Source: Blumeriella jaapii (taxonomy: Eukaryota; Ascomycota; Leotiomycetes; Helotiales; Drepanopezizaceae). Taken from it: a stretch of 64,000 nucleotides of DNA. Below are positions 23,131 to 34,390 of this stretch, piece after piece (the first letter of the stretch is position 1; each line of letters opens with the position of its first letter). Where the stretch lies: NCBI GenBank assembly GCA_009599575.1, contig VWND01000013.1:1-64000 (forward strand), read 5' to 3'. Both the position numbers and the translations under genes were made by a program. The notes below the pieces were generated by a model. The model was given only the letters and a program-made list of their open reading frames with translations, had not been told where the DNA came from and did no database searches.

Positions 23131-23849
23131 ACAGAAATATTATTAAGTTTAATAAAATTATACGAAATATAAAAATCGACGTTAAAAATATTATTATTTA
23201 TAAAAACTTTTTAATAATAAAAAAATGCTTTTATTTTATTATTTTTAATATGCTTTGGATTTTAGAAAGCTTCGTCAGTTTTAAATATACCGAAAACGGC
23301 TAAATAAAAGCTTTTTTCTAAAACTGAAACCGATTTTTTTAAAATTAAATTATTATCGCCGGCGACAAAAATTTTTTAATCGACGTTTTATCGGAAAACG
23401 AATAGCCGGCTTTGATTTTAAAATAAACGCTGAGTTATAATAAAACCTGGAAAATACTTAGCTAAAAGCATTTACGTTATTAATCGAAATAGCACCGCGA
23501 ATAAAATTAGCTAATATTATTATTTTTAGCTATTAATTCGGAAATAAAAACTCCGAAAATTTCGTTTTCGTATTAAATAAATCCGATTTATATATTTTAC
23601 TTTTTTGTATTAATATTAACACTTTTTATAAGCGTAAAACTAATAAAATACGATTCGTAAATTTTAGCGAATCCGGTGGGAATATTTTCGGAAAAATAAA
23701 CGATTAGTTTGAAAAAAATAAAATAATAAAACTATTTAATTAATTATTAGCGAGTTCGAAAGATTTATTATCGGCCGATTTTTCAATTTATTATTTGGCA
23801 GCCGATTTATAAAAAAACGATTTAATAATTTAGAAATCGGAATTTAATT

Positions 23850-24800
23850 TTTATTAAAAAAAAAAAAAATATTATACGAAGTTTTACGCAACCGAAAAAA
23901 AATTATAATATTCGATTTTATCGAAATAAGCCAATTCAGTTTTAACGTTACGTTTTATATCGATATTAAAACCGTGTTTTATAAAGCCTGACAAAAAAAA
24001 ACCTTTTCAGTTTTTAAAACTTTTTAAAATAAAATAATCGAAATGCTGAAAAAACGAATTAAGCAAAAGATTTTCGAATTTTATTACGGCTTATATAAAA
24101 ACAAATAGTTTATCGTTGCGAAAAAAAAAAAAAGTATTTACAAATTTATTATCGCAATCGTCGAAATAAATAAAATAACGATACGAAACGCTAACGTGCC
24201 ATTTAACGTCGATTAATTTTCGAACGAATTCGTAAAATTAACGATCGCTTTTTTTTTCGATTTGTTTTCCGGCTACGATTATTTAGTATTTAATTTACGA
24301 TTTCGAAATATAACGGTAATTCAGATTCCGATCGGTTTATTACGTATAACGAAAGTATTTATGGAAATTATTAATTTAATCGCTTAATTCGTAAAAATCG
24401 TATATAAAGTTTTTATAATTTACATTTCCGATATTGCTTTGCTTTACGTTAACGACGTCGAAATAAAAAGCTTTAAATTATATTATAATAATAAAAAAAT
24501 CCTTTTTAAAATTCGACGCTATATAATAAAACATATTTAAAATATTAATAAAATTATAATTTGTTTCGAAAAAGCTAAAGCTATTATTGATTTTCGATCA
24601 AAATTTTGCATATCCGAAATAAATATCGTTGGCTATATAATTAATAACGCTAGCCGCTATTTTTAACGAAAAAAAATTAAAAAAATTTGCGAATAAAAAA
24701 AATATAAAAATATTACCGAAGCCAAAGCTTTTATTAGCGTTATAATTTACTACCGCAATTAAATTAAAAACTTTTTTTAAAAAGTTATATTTATTTACGC
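23850..24800 (+). pseudogene. pol: Gyp-C reverse transcriptase remnant (C1)
   Basis: The frame reads FYYGLYKNK*FIVAKKKKS and then INKITIRNANVPFNVD, then FFDLFSGYDYLVFNLRFRNI, matching a large Pezizomycotina Ty3/gypsy lineage (yg.yrNpwFlv.Kk.gkyR, T.RDAnlPP..de, DffSGYDqi.ld...RdlTaf). The next blocks are IPIGLLRITKVFMEIINLIA and VYKVFIIYISDIALLYVNDV, where the polymerase box YVND is at 24445-24456 (family FlDDv, first Asp to Asn). The thumb region continues with KFCISEINIVGYIINNASRY. This lineage is clearly different from Gyp-A, D and E. Confidence 0.88.
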
Positions 24801-25690
24801 TACGATAAAAAAAAAATCGATTTCGTTTGAAAAAAAAAACAAAGCAAAATTATAAAAGTTTTTAAAACCGACCTTTTATCGGCCTTATCGCTTATACGAA
24901 TCGATTACAGCCCAAACGCAAAAAAAATCATTTTAATTATCGACGCTAATATTTTCGATTAAAAAGCTATATTATAACAAATCGATAAAACAAAAAACGG
25001 CATTTTTTACGATTCGAAAGCGGCTTATAATTTTCTGCGAAAGCACGCTACGATATTATTAAACAAAAATGTCGAAGCGCTTTTAAAATAATAAAAAAAA
25101 TAAAAAGCGAATTGTACGGCGTATATTTTATTTTAAAAACGAACGCAAAAGTTTTTATCGATTAATTAAATAAAAAAGCTAATAATTTATTAAAAGCGTT
25201 TGTTATTAATTAAATAGCTTAGATGCGATTTATAAACTTCGAAGTTAAATATATTAAAAAAACAATTAATACAGCGGCAAACGGCTTTTTTAAACGAAAA
25301 CGTTTTTATTCGTTTAATTTCGCTAAACAAAACGAATAAAATATTAACGAATAAATTGCTAACGAAATCGGCTGCTTCGTTATTTGCGCTTTAAGTTTTA
25401 TAAAATCGAAACTATTCGCGTTGTTATTTCGACTGGCATCGCGAATAAAAAACATTAATTTTCGGACCGAAAAAGCATTCGCGTTATTATTTCGGCTGGT
25501 ATCGCGAATAAATTTAATCGAAAACGATCGGAATAAGCCGATTAACAACAAAAATAAATTTTTAATCGATAAATACGAAACCGAAAATTTTTATTTAATC
25601 GTATATTATTTAACTATTTTATTTAAACCGTTTAGCGTGCTAAATTATTAATTTAAATTATTTAAAAACTAAATTTTCGATTATATTTTG
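24801..25690 (+). pseudogene. pol: Gyp-C RNase H remnant (C1)
   Basis: It runs from LYNKSIKQKTAFFTIRKRL (about 24960-25030) through AYILFQKRTQ-like sequence to ANNLLKAFVIN and MRFINFEVKYIKKTINTAAN followed by GFFKRKRF (25180-25310). The latter corresponds to the wirlFdFdVrHvpGkkhtaADgLSRRpr border of RNase H in this lineage. The following 25380-25690 is a hinge, in which a repeated motif with SRIKNINFR and SRINLIEN occurs twice. Confidence 0.75.
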
Positions 25691-26880
25691 GCCGATAAAA
25701 AGCTGTATAAAATAAAAAATAATATATATTAAAAACGCTTAATATTAAATAATAAAGCCGATAAGTTTCAAATTATAAAAAAAGCCTACGAAAAAGTATT
25801 TTATAAAAAAGCTAAAGCTATTTATCACCGAATTAAAAACGATTTTTAATAAAAAGAATGCTTCGAAAATTGCAAAGCTTTCGTTAAAAGTTGCATTTTT
25901 TGCTAAAAATAAAAGTCTGGCCGAAAAAAAAACTTATTATATCCGACGTGGTTTTTTGAAATTTAAAAAAAAGTCAATTTCGACGTTATACGCGTATTAA
26001 TTATAAATCGCGATTATATATGCTTTATATTCGCTATTAACGATTTATTTAAATAGTTTAAAAAGCGATTTTTCCGAAACGTTATTTTCGAAATTATAGC
26101 AACTTTTTTTTAAAAAAACGTTGTATATCGATTCGATTTGTTTAGCAAATTAAACGTCGATAATAAATTCGAAAACAAAAGCGTTATCGAAACTTTTATA
26201 AAAAAATACGAAATTCAGCGCATTTAAATTTTAGCCTATAATTCGAAAAGCAACGGATCCGTTAAACGAAACTATAAAAATATTTTCGACGGCTTTTTAA
26301 AAGCTATTCGAAAAAATTATAAGCGTTAATCGCGGAAATTTTCGGAAATGCTTTTTGCTATACGCATATATATATACGTTTTTATTAAAATAATTTTATT
26401 TTTTATTTAATACGACAAAAACGCTCGACTGCTTTTAAAAACAAAATGGCTTGTATAAAAGTTTTATAACGTAGTTAAAATAAAAACGAAAGCAGACGTA
26501 TTAATTATAAAATTTAAACAGCTAAATTACCGCGATATAAATATAAAAAAAATGATTTTAAAAAAAAAAAATATAAAAAAATAGCTAAAAAAATCTGAAA
26601 TAAAACTAAAATTTTAAAAAAAACGCTAATTAAAAAAAAAATCTGGTTTTGGTTTACGACGTTTAGCGCGCTATTAACAAATCGGCCGATATTAAACTTA
26701 ATTATAAATGGCTCGGATTTTACGAAATATACGAGGCCGAATTAAATAAAAACTATTATAAGCTTACGAAATTCGATAAAACAAAACTGAAAAACGTTCG
26801 CCGCCAACCGGTTAAAACGATTTTATAAAAAAAATCAGCAAATTTATTTTTTAAATTCTGATTTAAACAGCGACTTCGAT
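25691..26880 (+). pseudogene. pol: Gyp-C integrase remnant (C1)
   Basis: The zinc site survives unusually well: IYHRIKNDF at about 25815 and CxxC as SCIFC at 25889-25903. The core has VDNKFENKSVIETFIKKYEI and ILAYNSKSNGSVKRNYKNIF (about 26160-26300), matching the DggpEN..v...f...y.i and isaYnsqanG.vErgHk blocks. After it come KFKQLNYRDINIKKMILKKK and, near 26680-26820, YKWLGFYEIYEAE and LKNVRRQPVKTIL, the C-terminal DNA-binding part of this lineage. It would insert the cDNA in the nucleus. Stops replace Gln and Trp throughout. Confidence 0.82.
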
Positions 26881-26989
26881 TTCAGCGAATCCGACGACGA
26901 TTCCGACTAAAGCGATTATATTTTTAAAAAAGAAAAACCTTTTGGAAAAGTCTGGAAACAATCGAATAATAACCCCGCTGCTGAAAGCA

Positions 26990-27540
26990 TAATTCAAATC
27001 GTGATTTTATTTATAACCGAAAAAAAAAATATATATATAAAATTGTTTATTAATTGTTTTATTGTTTTTATTATTTATTATTTTTCTTTTTATTATATAC
27101 TGTTTTATTGTTTTTGTTTTGCTTTACTTATTTACAATTTAATTATTCTGTTTTATATATATTGTTTATTTTTAAAACTTTTTTTTATATTATTTAAAAT
27201 ATTTATTATATTTTTTTTTGTTTAACTATACTTTTGTTTATTAAAACAAAAGCTTTGTATATATTTAAGCCGCATATTTAATATATTTATATTGCTCGTA
27301 TATTTTACGAAAACTATTTTTTATGCATTTTATTATTTGCTACTTTTTATATTATTTATTTTTTTCGTTATTTTAAACGAGTGTTTGCCTAAACAGCTAT
27401 AATTTATTAAAAAAACAGCATGCGGATTTCCGTAATTTTTAAACATAAATATTTTACAATCTTCGTACTTTTTCTTAATTACTTTTTAATAAATATAATA
27501 CATTTTTTTAATTAACAAACCTATCGATATTATATCGTTT
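26990..27540 (+). other. T-rich, CpG-poor spacer after Gyp-C pol
   Basis: From about 27000 to 27280 the + strand is T-rich and nearly free of CpG but keeps many TpG dinucleotides, unlike the surrounding RIP-saturated DNA. The 74-codon hydrophobic open frame at 27001-27225 is a by-product of the T-richness. The spacer lies between the end of pol and the start of the extra coding-like region, so it may be an untranslated or regulatory part of the element. No specific signal was identified. Confidence 0.5.
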
Positions 27541-30500
27541 TCTAAGCAAAGCGTTGTTAAATCTAATAAATTTATTTTTAATTTATTTTAAAACGAAACT
27601 ATTATACGTAATCTTTCCGAATTTAAGCAAATATATAATATCGCTATTTCAGATTAACAAACAGCTTTTGTAAAAACGTTTATAAAGCAATTCGATATAA
27701 TAACTGAAAACGTTAACGAATTTTTATTCGATTACGAAAGCTTCGTTAAAGCTGAATTCGTTCGCAAAAACCTTAATTACGACAAATTCCTGCTGAACTA
27801 CGATAACGTTTTAAAAGCTTTCGCCGAAGCAAAAAAAGTTCGAAATAATAAAAAAAAAAATAACAGACCGAATTTTGCGTTTTTTACTAAATCAACGAAA
27901 AAAAAATATTTAAAAATACGTTTTTAGCAAAATCATCGGTATTATTTTATTCCGATATTTCGCTCGCTTTTTCGAAACTATTATTTTTACGAAAAAAAAA
28001 ATCTGGATATTAAACGCTTATATTTTCAAAGCGTAAGTTTTAAAAGTTAATAATTTAAAAGCTCGCAGATTTATAAGCTTTTTTACAACTGTTTGCAAAT
28101 TAATCGACGACGCTATATAATCGCTAAAAAAAGTTTTAATCGGCTGCGAAATCTTAAATTTAATTTTTTTTTAAAACAAAAGATTAAGCGTCGCCAAATA
28201 CGAAATTTTTATATTAAAAAAAAAAAACGACGTTATTTTGATATTTTAAATTTATAACGACGAAAAAAACGAAAAAGCTAATATTATTTTCGTTTAATTC
28301 GAAAATATATACGCGATAGCAATTAATATTTTTAAAGCAGCTAAAACAATTCGGCGATTTTTATTTTTAATTATCGAAAAAAAATCCGAAAACGAAATTA
28401 AAAGCGTAATAACAAACAATCGCTTATTCGAATATAAAAAACTTATTATACCTGTGGAAACGATTCCGAAAAAAATAAAAACAAAAAACGTAAAAAAACG
28501 CGCCGATATTTTCGAAACTTTTTTTATTCGGAAAAAAAAACCATTCGCGTCGTTAGCAAAAAAAACATCGCGAATAAAAACAGTCGGCAATCGACGCCGA
28601 ATTATAATTTTTAAGCTAATTAATAAAAAACGCGACGATTTTACGAAATTAAATTTAAAAAACGCCGGTATTTAAAAAAAAAAAATTTAAACGATTTTGA
28701 ATTTGATTTTTCGAAATTAAATACGCAAATATTAAAAACGCTTATTACGTTTAAAAACGTCGTATTATTATCGCTAATATTTTAAATTTTAATAAAAGCA
28801 TTTAAAATTTCGATTATTATACGATTCGACCGAAAAAATTTAAAAAAAAATATCGAAATTATCGCGAAAAAAATAATATAAAAAGCATAAAATTAAATTA
28901 TTTTATTTAAAACTTTCGTTTTCGACGACGAAACGATTTAAAAGTTTTATTTCGATATTTTTATATAAAAATCAAATAAATCCGTCAGTTTTTTTTTTTT
29001 GCTTCGAACGAAAACTAAATTAAGTTTTTTTCGGAAAATTACAAATATAATACGTCGGAATAAATAAAAAAAACTTTTGAAAACGGTAATCCGTTTTTAT
29101 TCGAACTTTTTTTCGCTGAAAAACTTCGATTTTTTAATTTCGTTTTTACGAATAACGTTAACGCTAAAAAAACGGTAAATTCGGTTATTTTCACGTGCGT
29201 TATTACGCGGCGTATTGCGATTTAATTACAAAAAAAATCGATATTATCGGTTTCGTTAATCGATTCGCTATTATTAAAAATTCGGATTACGACGTATTCG
29301 AAATTGATTTTAATAATTAATTTATATTTCGACGAAAAACTGCGAGAATTATTTAAGCGCGTGCTAAAGCTTATCTGAGCTACGCGAATTTTAAAATAAA
29401 TTCTAAAGCTTTTAGCGCGATTATAAAACTCGATTAAAACAAAAAAAAATAAAAATAATAAATATTTTTAAAAGCCGATTTTTTTAGCTTTTCGACCGAA
29501 AATATGCTTTAAAATCTATTTGAATTAAATTGCGAATTCGTTAATTACGTAAAATCTTATAACGGAAAAAACAAGCTATTGCTGTATTTTATAAAAAAAA
29601 AAATAATTATATATAAATATTATTTCCGACTGGTTAAAACCCAAAAAGCGCTTATAGTTTTTTTCGCTAATATGCTTTATAATTTTATTTAATAAGCTTT
29701 TAAAATATATTCCGGCTTTTATTTCGCTGTTTTAATTATTCGGAATTTTAGAAACTGCTGCTTCGTAATATATCTAAACGTTCCGATCGCTTTAGGTTTC
29801 GATGATTCCGACCGTATTATAATTATAAAATTCGATATCGCCGATTTTTAAAAAAAAAAAAAAATCGAAAATCCTATCGACGCTATTTTCGATTACTACG
29901 TTTTGTTTGCATTCGTATATAATTCGGAAATAATCGAAGCTTATTTGCAATTATATTACGACGCCAAGCTAATTAAAACTATTTAAAAAAGCCTAGCTTT
30001 TTCGTATTTTAGCGCGTTTAAAACAATGGCCTTAGTTATTTTATCGGATTATAAAACCGAAGGCTACGAAATAAAAAATAAAATAATTTTTATCAGCTTT
30101 TCGACTAAGCAAAAGGTTTTCGTTAAATTTAAAATCTAAAAAACCGACGGCGCGATGCTGATTTATTCGAATAATTACACGGCGCAAAAATACAAAAATT
30201 ATTTTAAAAACGACGCTTCGATAAACAATCTAATACTATTTGTTTTGCGACGAAAGTAATTATAGCATTTTCGGTAGTTTCGATTGCAAACGATTATTTC
30301 CGAATTATTTCGTAAAATAATTTTTTTTTATAAGCTTCGGAGCTTTTTCAAAAGCATTCGTCGGTAAACAATCGTAATCCGACCTATTAATCTTACGCAA
30401 AGCAAAAGCGTTAATCGGTTTTAATTACGACGAATTAATCGATTATTTTTACGATTTTAATATAAAAATTTTTAGCGCTTTTTGCAAAGCGTAGAATTAC

Positions 30501-30750
30501 GTATAAAAACTGGAATTTATTATTTACGAAAAAAAATCGTAAAAAGCCTTCGTCGCCGCGACATTTAATAATATTATCGACGAAAAAGCTATCAGAACGT
30601 TTATAAAACAAAACGATACTTCGACTGATATTTTATCGAGCCACTTTTTAAAAAAGCAGAATAAATAAAATAATTCAAACGATAAGCGAAACGCTATTCT
30701 TTCGCAGAAGCCAATAGCAAAAAGGCCAAAAACGGGTTAGAAAACCGAAG
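27541..30750 (+). pseudogene. Gyp-C extra ORF region of unknown function
   Basis: After the T-rich spacer the + strand again carries long frames broken mainly at Gln or Trp codons. Part 1 (about 27560-27870) includes FIKQFDIITENVNEFLFDYE. Part 2 (about 27870-28675) is Lys- and Ser-rich. Part 3 (about 29450-30750) is continuous for about 430 codons, including YLNVPIALGFDDSDRIIIIK and EIIEAYLQLYYDAKLI, and ends in a Lys/Arg-rich tail. The second copy, C2 (56479-57489, inverted), gives the same frame to the same end, supporting a real coding sequence fixed in the family. I do not recognise the protein. No membrane segments or signal peptide suggest an envelope. It could be an acquired host gene. 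Confidence 0.5.
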
Positions 30751-30837
30751 AAATATAAAAATTCGGTTTTTGATTGATTGGTTTTTAAATCATATAAAAT
30801 AAACTAGATTGTATTTATTAAAGTTATATTTTTTTTT

Positions 30838-30864
30838 GATCGTAGTCAGAAACGACTACGTATA
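30838..30864. other. Palindrome beside Gyp-C 3' LTR
   Basis: cgtagtc-agaaac-gactacg, an inverted repeat with 7-bp arms at 30841-30860, about 20 bp before the 3' LTR. The C3 copy (57776-57795) has cgtaatc...gattacg, changed symmetrically in both arms. In C2 one arm is lost. Near the 3' LTR it could be a transcript-end hairpin, but that is a guess. Confidence 0.5.
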
Positions 30865-30879
30865 TTATTTAAAACAGAA

Positions 30880-31144
30880 TATAAAACGGTGATATTTTGT
30901 ACTCAGAGGAATTAATAGTTTTAGCTATAGTCGAAGCATAGATCCTTTCGAAACCTTTTGCCATTGATTATTTTCAACAGGTATAAAAGCAAAGCACCCT
31001 TTTAAATAATACTATAAGCACGCAGTCCAATTTATATCTTTATTCATTTTTTTTTTTTTTTTCAGTTTCTTCTAGAAATTCCCTAAACTATTTTACCCAC
31101 CGACATGTGGCCGTATTAGTCTGGTTTTCCTATCTACTTTTACA
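30880..31144 (+). repeat. Gyp-C 3' LTR of C1
   Basis: 265 bp, from tataaaacggtgatattt to ctacttttaca. The inward start is mutated, and the outward end (acccaccgacatgtggccgt) is nearly free of RIP. Target sequence follows directly. Confidence 0.92.
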
Positions 31145-32100
31145 TTATTAAAAGAAATTCGCTTTAATCGTTTTGATAAAAGTTTACGAAAGATCGAAAG
31201 CGTTTTTACAAATATTAGTTGTAAATTTCGGTTTGACCGTCGGTTTTAAAATGAGCGGCTATCAAAAGCTTTAGTTGCGTACCGAGTATTTTATTTAATT
31301 CAAACTAAAAGGTAAACTAATACTAAACGTTACGATCGTTAATAATATTTTTTAAAAGGCTAAAATACTTATATACGTGGAATATATACAATTTGGCGAA
31401 GCTTCGAGCGTCGATATTTTTATAACAAAAAATCGAAATAATCTGCTTGGAAAAGCGATTTATTATTACGAATACGTTATCGTAATCGTATTTATTTTTA
31501 TTAAAGCTGCAAAAATTTATTATAATATGCTTTTAAAAATGGTTAAAAACAGAAAAAGGCTAAAAAAGGCCGAAGCGCTTATTTTTTAAAACAAAACTTT
31601 TTCGATAAGCGTAATAGTTGCGATAATATTATTTTACGAAAGCTGTTATATTTCGCTAATAATATTAGTTCGAAAGCAATTGCGTAGTTTTGCGAGCGCT
31701 AAGATAAGCGATAAAAATTTGGTCGTATATTTTTCGTACGAAAGCCAAACGAAAATAATCGACGTTTAAAATTATTAAACGATCGTAATATAACAGCAGA
31801 TCGCGTTTAAATATATATAAAGTATTATTATCGTCGTTTTTTCGTAGCGTTTCGTATAATTTTTTTTCGAAAGGCTATTAGGCTGCTAGCTATGCGATTA
31901 GCGTAAAAAATTTGGTTAACGATACGAAATGCGAAAAAAAAATTAATTATTTTAACGATAAAAACAGCTGTTTCGAAAGCCGTGAAAAATCGAAGTTTTT
32001 TAATTAAAAAGCGGTAATCGATCTGATTTGCTCGAAAAAGAATTTGCAAGCGCTAAATGCGTTTAAAAGAGTTTTGGCGGTCGAATTCGTTCGTACGACG
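31145..32100 (-). pseudogene. pol: Gyp-A integrase remnant (A3, right of C1)
   Basis: Continuation of the A3 integrase interrupted at 19857. On the - strand the zinc-site region lies near 31600-31760 and the N-terminal border near 32000-32100. The short open frames here on both strands are fragments or shadows of this domain. Confidence 0.82.
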
Positions 32101-33760
32101 TATTAATACGTCAGCCAAAAAATTATATTTATTTGGTTTGTACGTAATAAAAAAGTTGTAATCGGCGAAAAGCTCGGCCCAGCGTATTTATCGAACGTTT
32201 AAAAATTTAAAGATTATAAAATATTTTAAAATCTTATAATTAATAATTATTTTAATTTAATAAACTGAACTAATTAGCTTAGCACGAAAATTGCTTAAAA
32301 ATCTTACGATTGCGAATATTTTTTAATCGTATACGACGTAGTTTAGCTTTGCGAAAGCTATGGTTTTATTAAAATAAGCGACTGGAAACCAGTCGTTATT
32401 ATAAAATTGCGAAAATACAAAAGTTATTACGCCGTCGGAAGCGTTAGTTTTTAATATACAGGAAAGATTTTGCCTGTAATATTATAAAATTGATATAATA
32501 ATAAAAACTAATATAAAAAAGTCGAAACTTTTCTGATATTTAAAAATGAAATTATAAAAAACGTTAGTTTTAATTAAATAAATCAAAAGCTTTGCAATTA
32601 TACCGTAGTTTCGAATAAAACATCGGTAAAAATTACAAAAACCAAAAAAGCTTTATATATTTTTTATAATAATAAAAAGCTTTTAATAAGCGACCACAAA
32701 GATTTTTTCTGAATCTACTTCTAAGCTTTTAATAAAAATAATAAAACCTAGGTAACGGGTCCGAATAACGTTAAATTTAGATTTCCGAATATCGGCCTGT
32801 AATCCAGCGTTAGCGAGCTTTTAAAGCATTTTGCAAACGTATATAACGTGTTTTAAAAAGTCGAACGAATAAATAAAAATATTATTTAAGTATATAATAC
32901 AAAATCGTTTAAATAATCGAAAAAAACGTCGTTTATATAGCGTTAATAAATTGCGGATTTATTAATAAAGCTAAAAAATAGTATTTTGCATTTATAAGCG
33001 TCGTAACGCGTACGAAACGTCGTTAGTTTTTTATTAGCGAGGTTTATTCGAATTTTATAAAAAACTTAACGAATATCGAACTTCGTAAAAATTCGCGCTT
33101 TCGAAAAACGAGCAAAAGTTTTATCGATAAAAAAAAAGAATAGCGATTTTTACGAATAATATTATTAAAAGCTCGATAATCGATACAAAAACATAGTAAA
33201 CCGTCGGGTTTTTTGGCGAAAAACATTAAAGCAGCGAAAAAAGCGGTGAAAAGTTCGATAAAGCTTTTGTTAAAATTATTTTGCAAATAAATTTTAATAA
33301 TTTCGAGCTTTAAAATCGATATTTTATATAAAAAAGTGTATTTTAGCTTTTTTTTATTTATAATAAATTCGATTTTATAATCGTAAGGCCGGTAAAAGGC
33401 TAGCTCGTTATTAGCGGCTTTAGAAAACACGTGTTCGAAGTTTTTGTATTCCGGAAAAAAAAATTCGAAAAAAGGTTTATTCGAAGTTAGTTTTGCTAGG
33501 CTGATTAAAAAGGTCGAAATCGATATTTCGTTAATTTTAAAACGTTCGAAAAGATTGTGAAATTAAATCTTAAGAAAAATATTATATATAAAATCGTTTA
33601 GTATTTTATCGATTTCGTACAAAAAAATTAAAAACACTTTAATTGTTTTTTTTCTGAAAATCAGCTTAAAAGCGTATATAATAATTTGGCAGATAAAAAT
33701 TGAATAAGCAGTAAATTAAGGAATTCGTTTTCGAATTGGTCGTTTAGAAAGTTTAAAAAA
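32101..33760 (-). pseudogene. pol: Gyp-A RNase H and RT remnant (A3)
   Basis: The open segment 33044-33430 (-) reads FSKAANNELAFYRPYDYKIE, then FAKKPDGLLCFCIDYRAFNN, the gypsy RT fingers and palm. One Arg of LRFC reads Cys here. The polymerase box near 32870-32900 is YLNNI again. RNase H extends to about 32100. Upstream of RT (33430-33760) is the polyprotein linker. All Gyp-A copies share this organisation. Confidence 0.87.
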
Positions 33761-34390
33761 TAATTTATTTAAATTATCGATTATATTAAGCTGAAAGGCT
33801 ATCGCGGCGAAAGCTTTTTTTCGATTTTTGATATAATTGTTTTTCGTAAAACGAAAAAGCTGTTTTAACGAAAAAAAAAAAAAAAAAAAAAGAAATAATA
33901 AAAAAGAAATCGGCAGCCTGGGAAAATAATATAATTTTTTGTATTATTCCATTAGCGTCGCTATCGAAATTAACACCGCGAATAAAATTCGATTTTTTCG
34001 CGCTTCGCGCAACGTCGTAAATCTGCTACAATTAATCAAGGTTTTTGTCACGTTTTACAGCGTCGTTTTGATAGCGAAATTAAATTTTTCGGAAATGCAA
34101 ATAAAAGATTTTAATACAACGAGCGTAAAAAACTGTAAAAAGGTAAAACTTCGGCTAATAAAGCTTGCGTTTATTATAATTTAATAAAATTTAATATTCG
34201 GCCAATCAAGCTTTTTCTAAAATTATATTATAATTTCCGAAGTTAATAATTAAAAAAAAAGTAAACGATTATATTCGGTTGTTAATAATAAAATTGAAAA
34301 GCGTAAAATATATAATTAAATGGCCACGAGTTTTATTATATTTTTTTATAAAAAAAAAAGCCGGAAAAAATTAAATCAAAAGTTTAAAAA
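33761..34390 (-). other. pol: Gyp-A spacer between protease and RT (A3)
   Basis: Homologous to 11311-12190 in A2, inverted. Holds the A-rich tract at about 33869-33890. The 81-codon open frame at 33939-34184 on the + strand is antisense to the element and is not conserved as an open frame in the other copies. Confidence 0.5.

Larger units (their letters stand above)
19858..31144 (+). mobile_element. Gyp-C copy C1, complete Ty3/gypsy with an extra 3' ORF region
   Basis: Two same-orientation LTRs (19858-20123 and 30880-31144) bracket 10,756 bp of internal sequence. Flanks give a 4-bp duplication ttat with TG...CA ends. The overlap also allows 5 or 6 bp. Gag, protease, RT, RNase H and integrase follow in gypsy order on the + strand and end near 26,880. 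After them come a T-rich spacer and about 3.2 kb of further coding-like sequence before the 3' LTR. The total of 11.29 kb is large for a fungal gypsy element. Its target is the integrase region of A3. Confidence 0.88.

Noticed and set aside
27001..27225. Hydrophobic 74-codon ORF as a membrane protein
   Set aside because: Encoded by a low-complexity T-rich stretch. Phe/Ile/Leu/Tyr content follows from composition, with no conserved partner in the window.
28294..28590. 98-codon - strand ORF in Gyp-C
   Set aside because: Opposite to the extra ORF. The + strand frame over the same bases continues in register with neighbouring segments, so the - strand frame is a shadow.
27541..30750. Gyp-C extra ORF as an envelope gene
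   Set aside because: The position fits, but no signal peptide, transmembrane helix or cleavage site could be seen, and the C-terminus is Lys/Asn/Ser-rich and not a membrane anchor.
31377..31589. 70-codon + strand ORF next to C1
   Set aside because: Antisense to the Gyp-A integrase of A3, not open in the other four copies.
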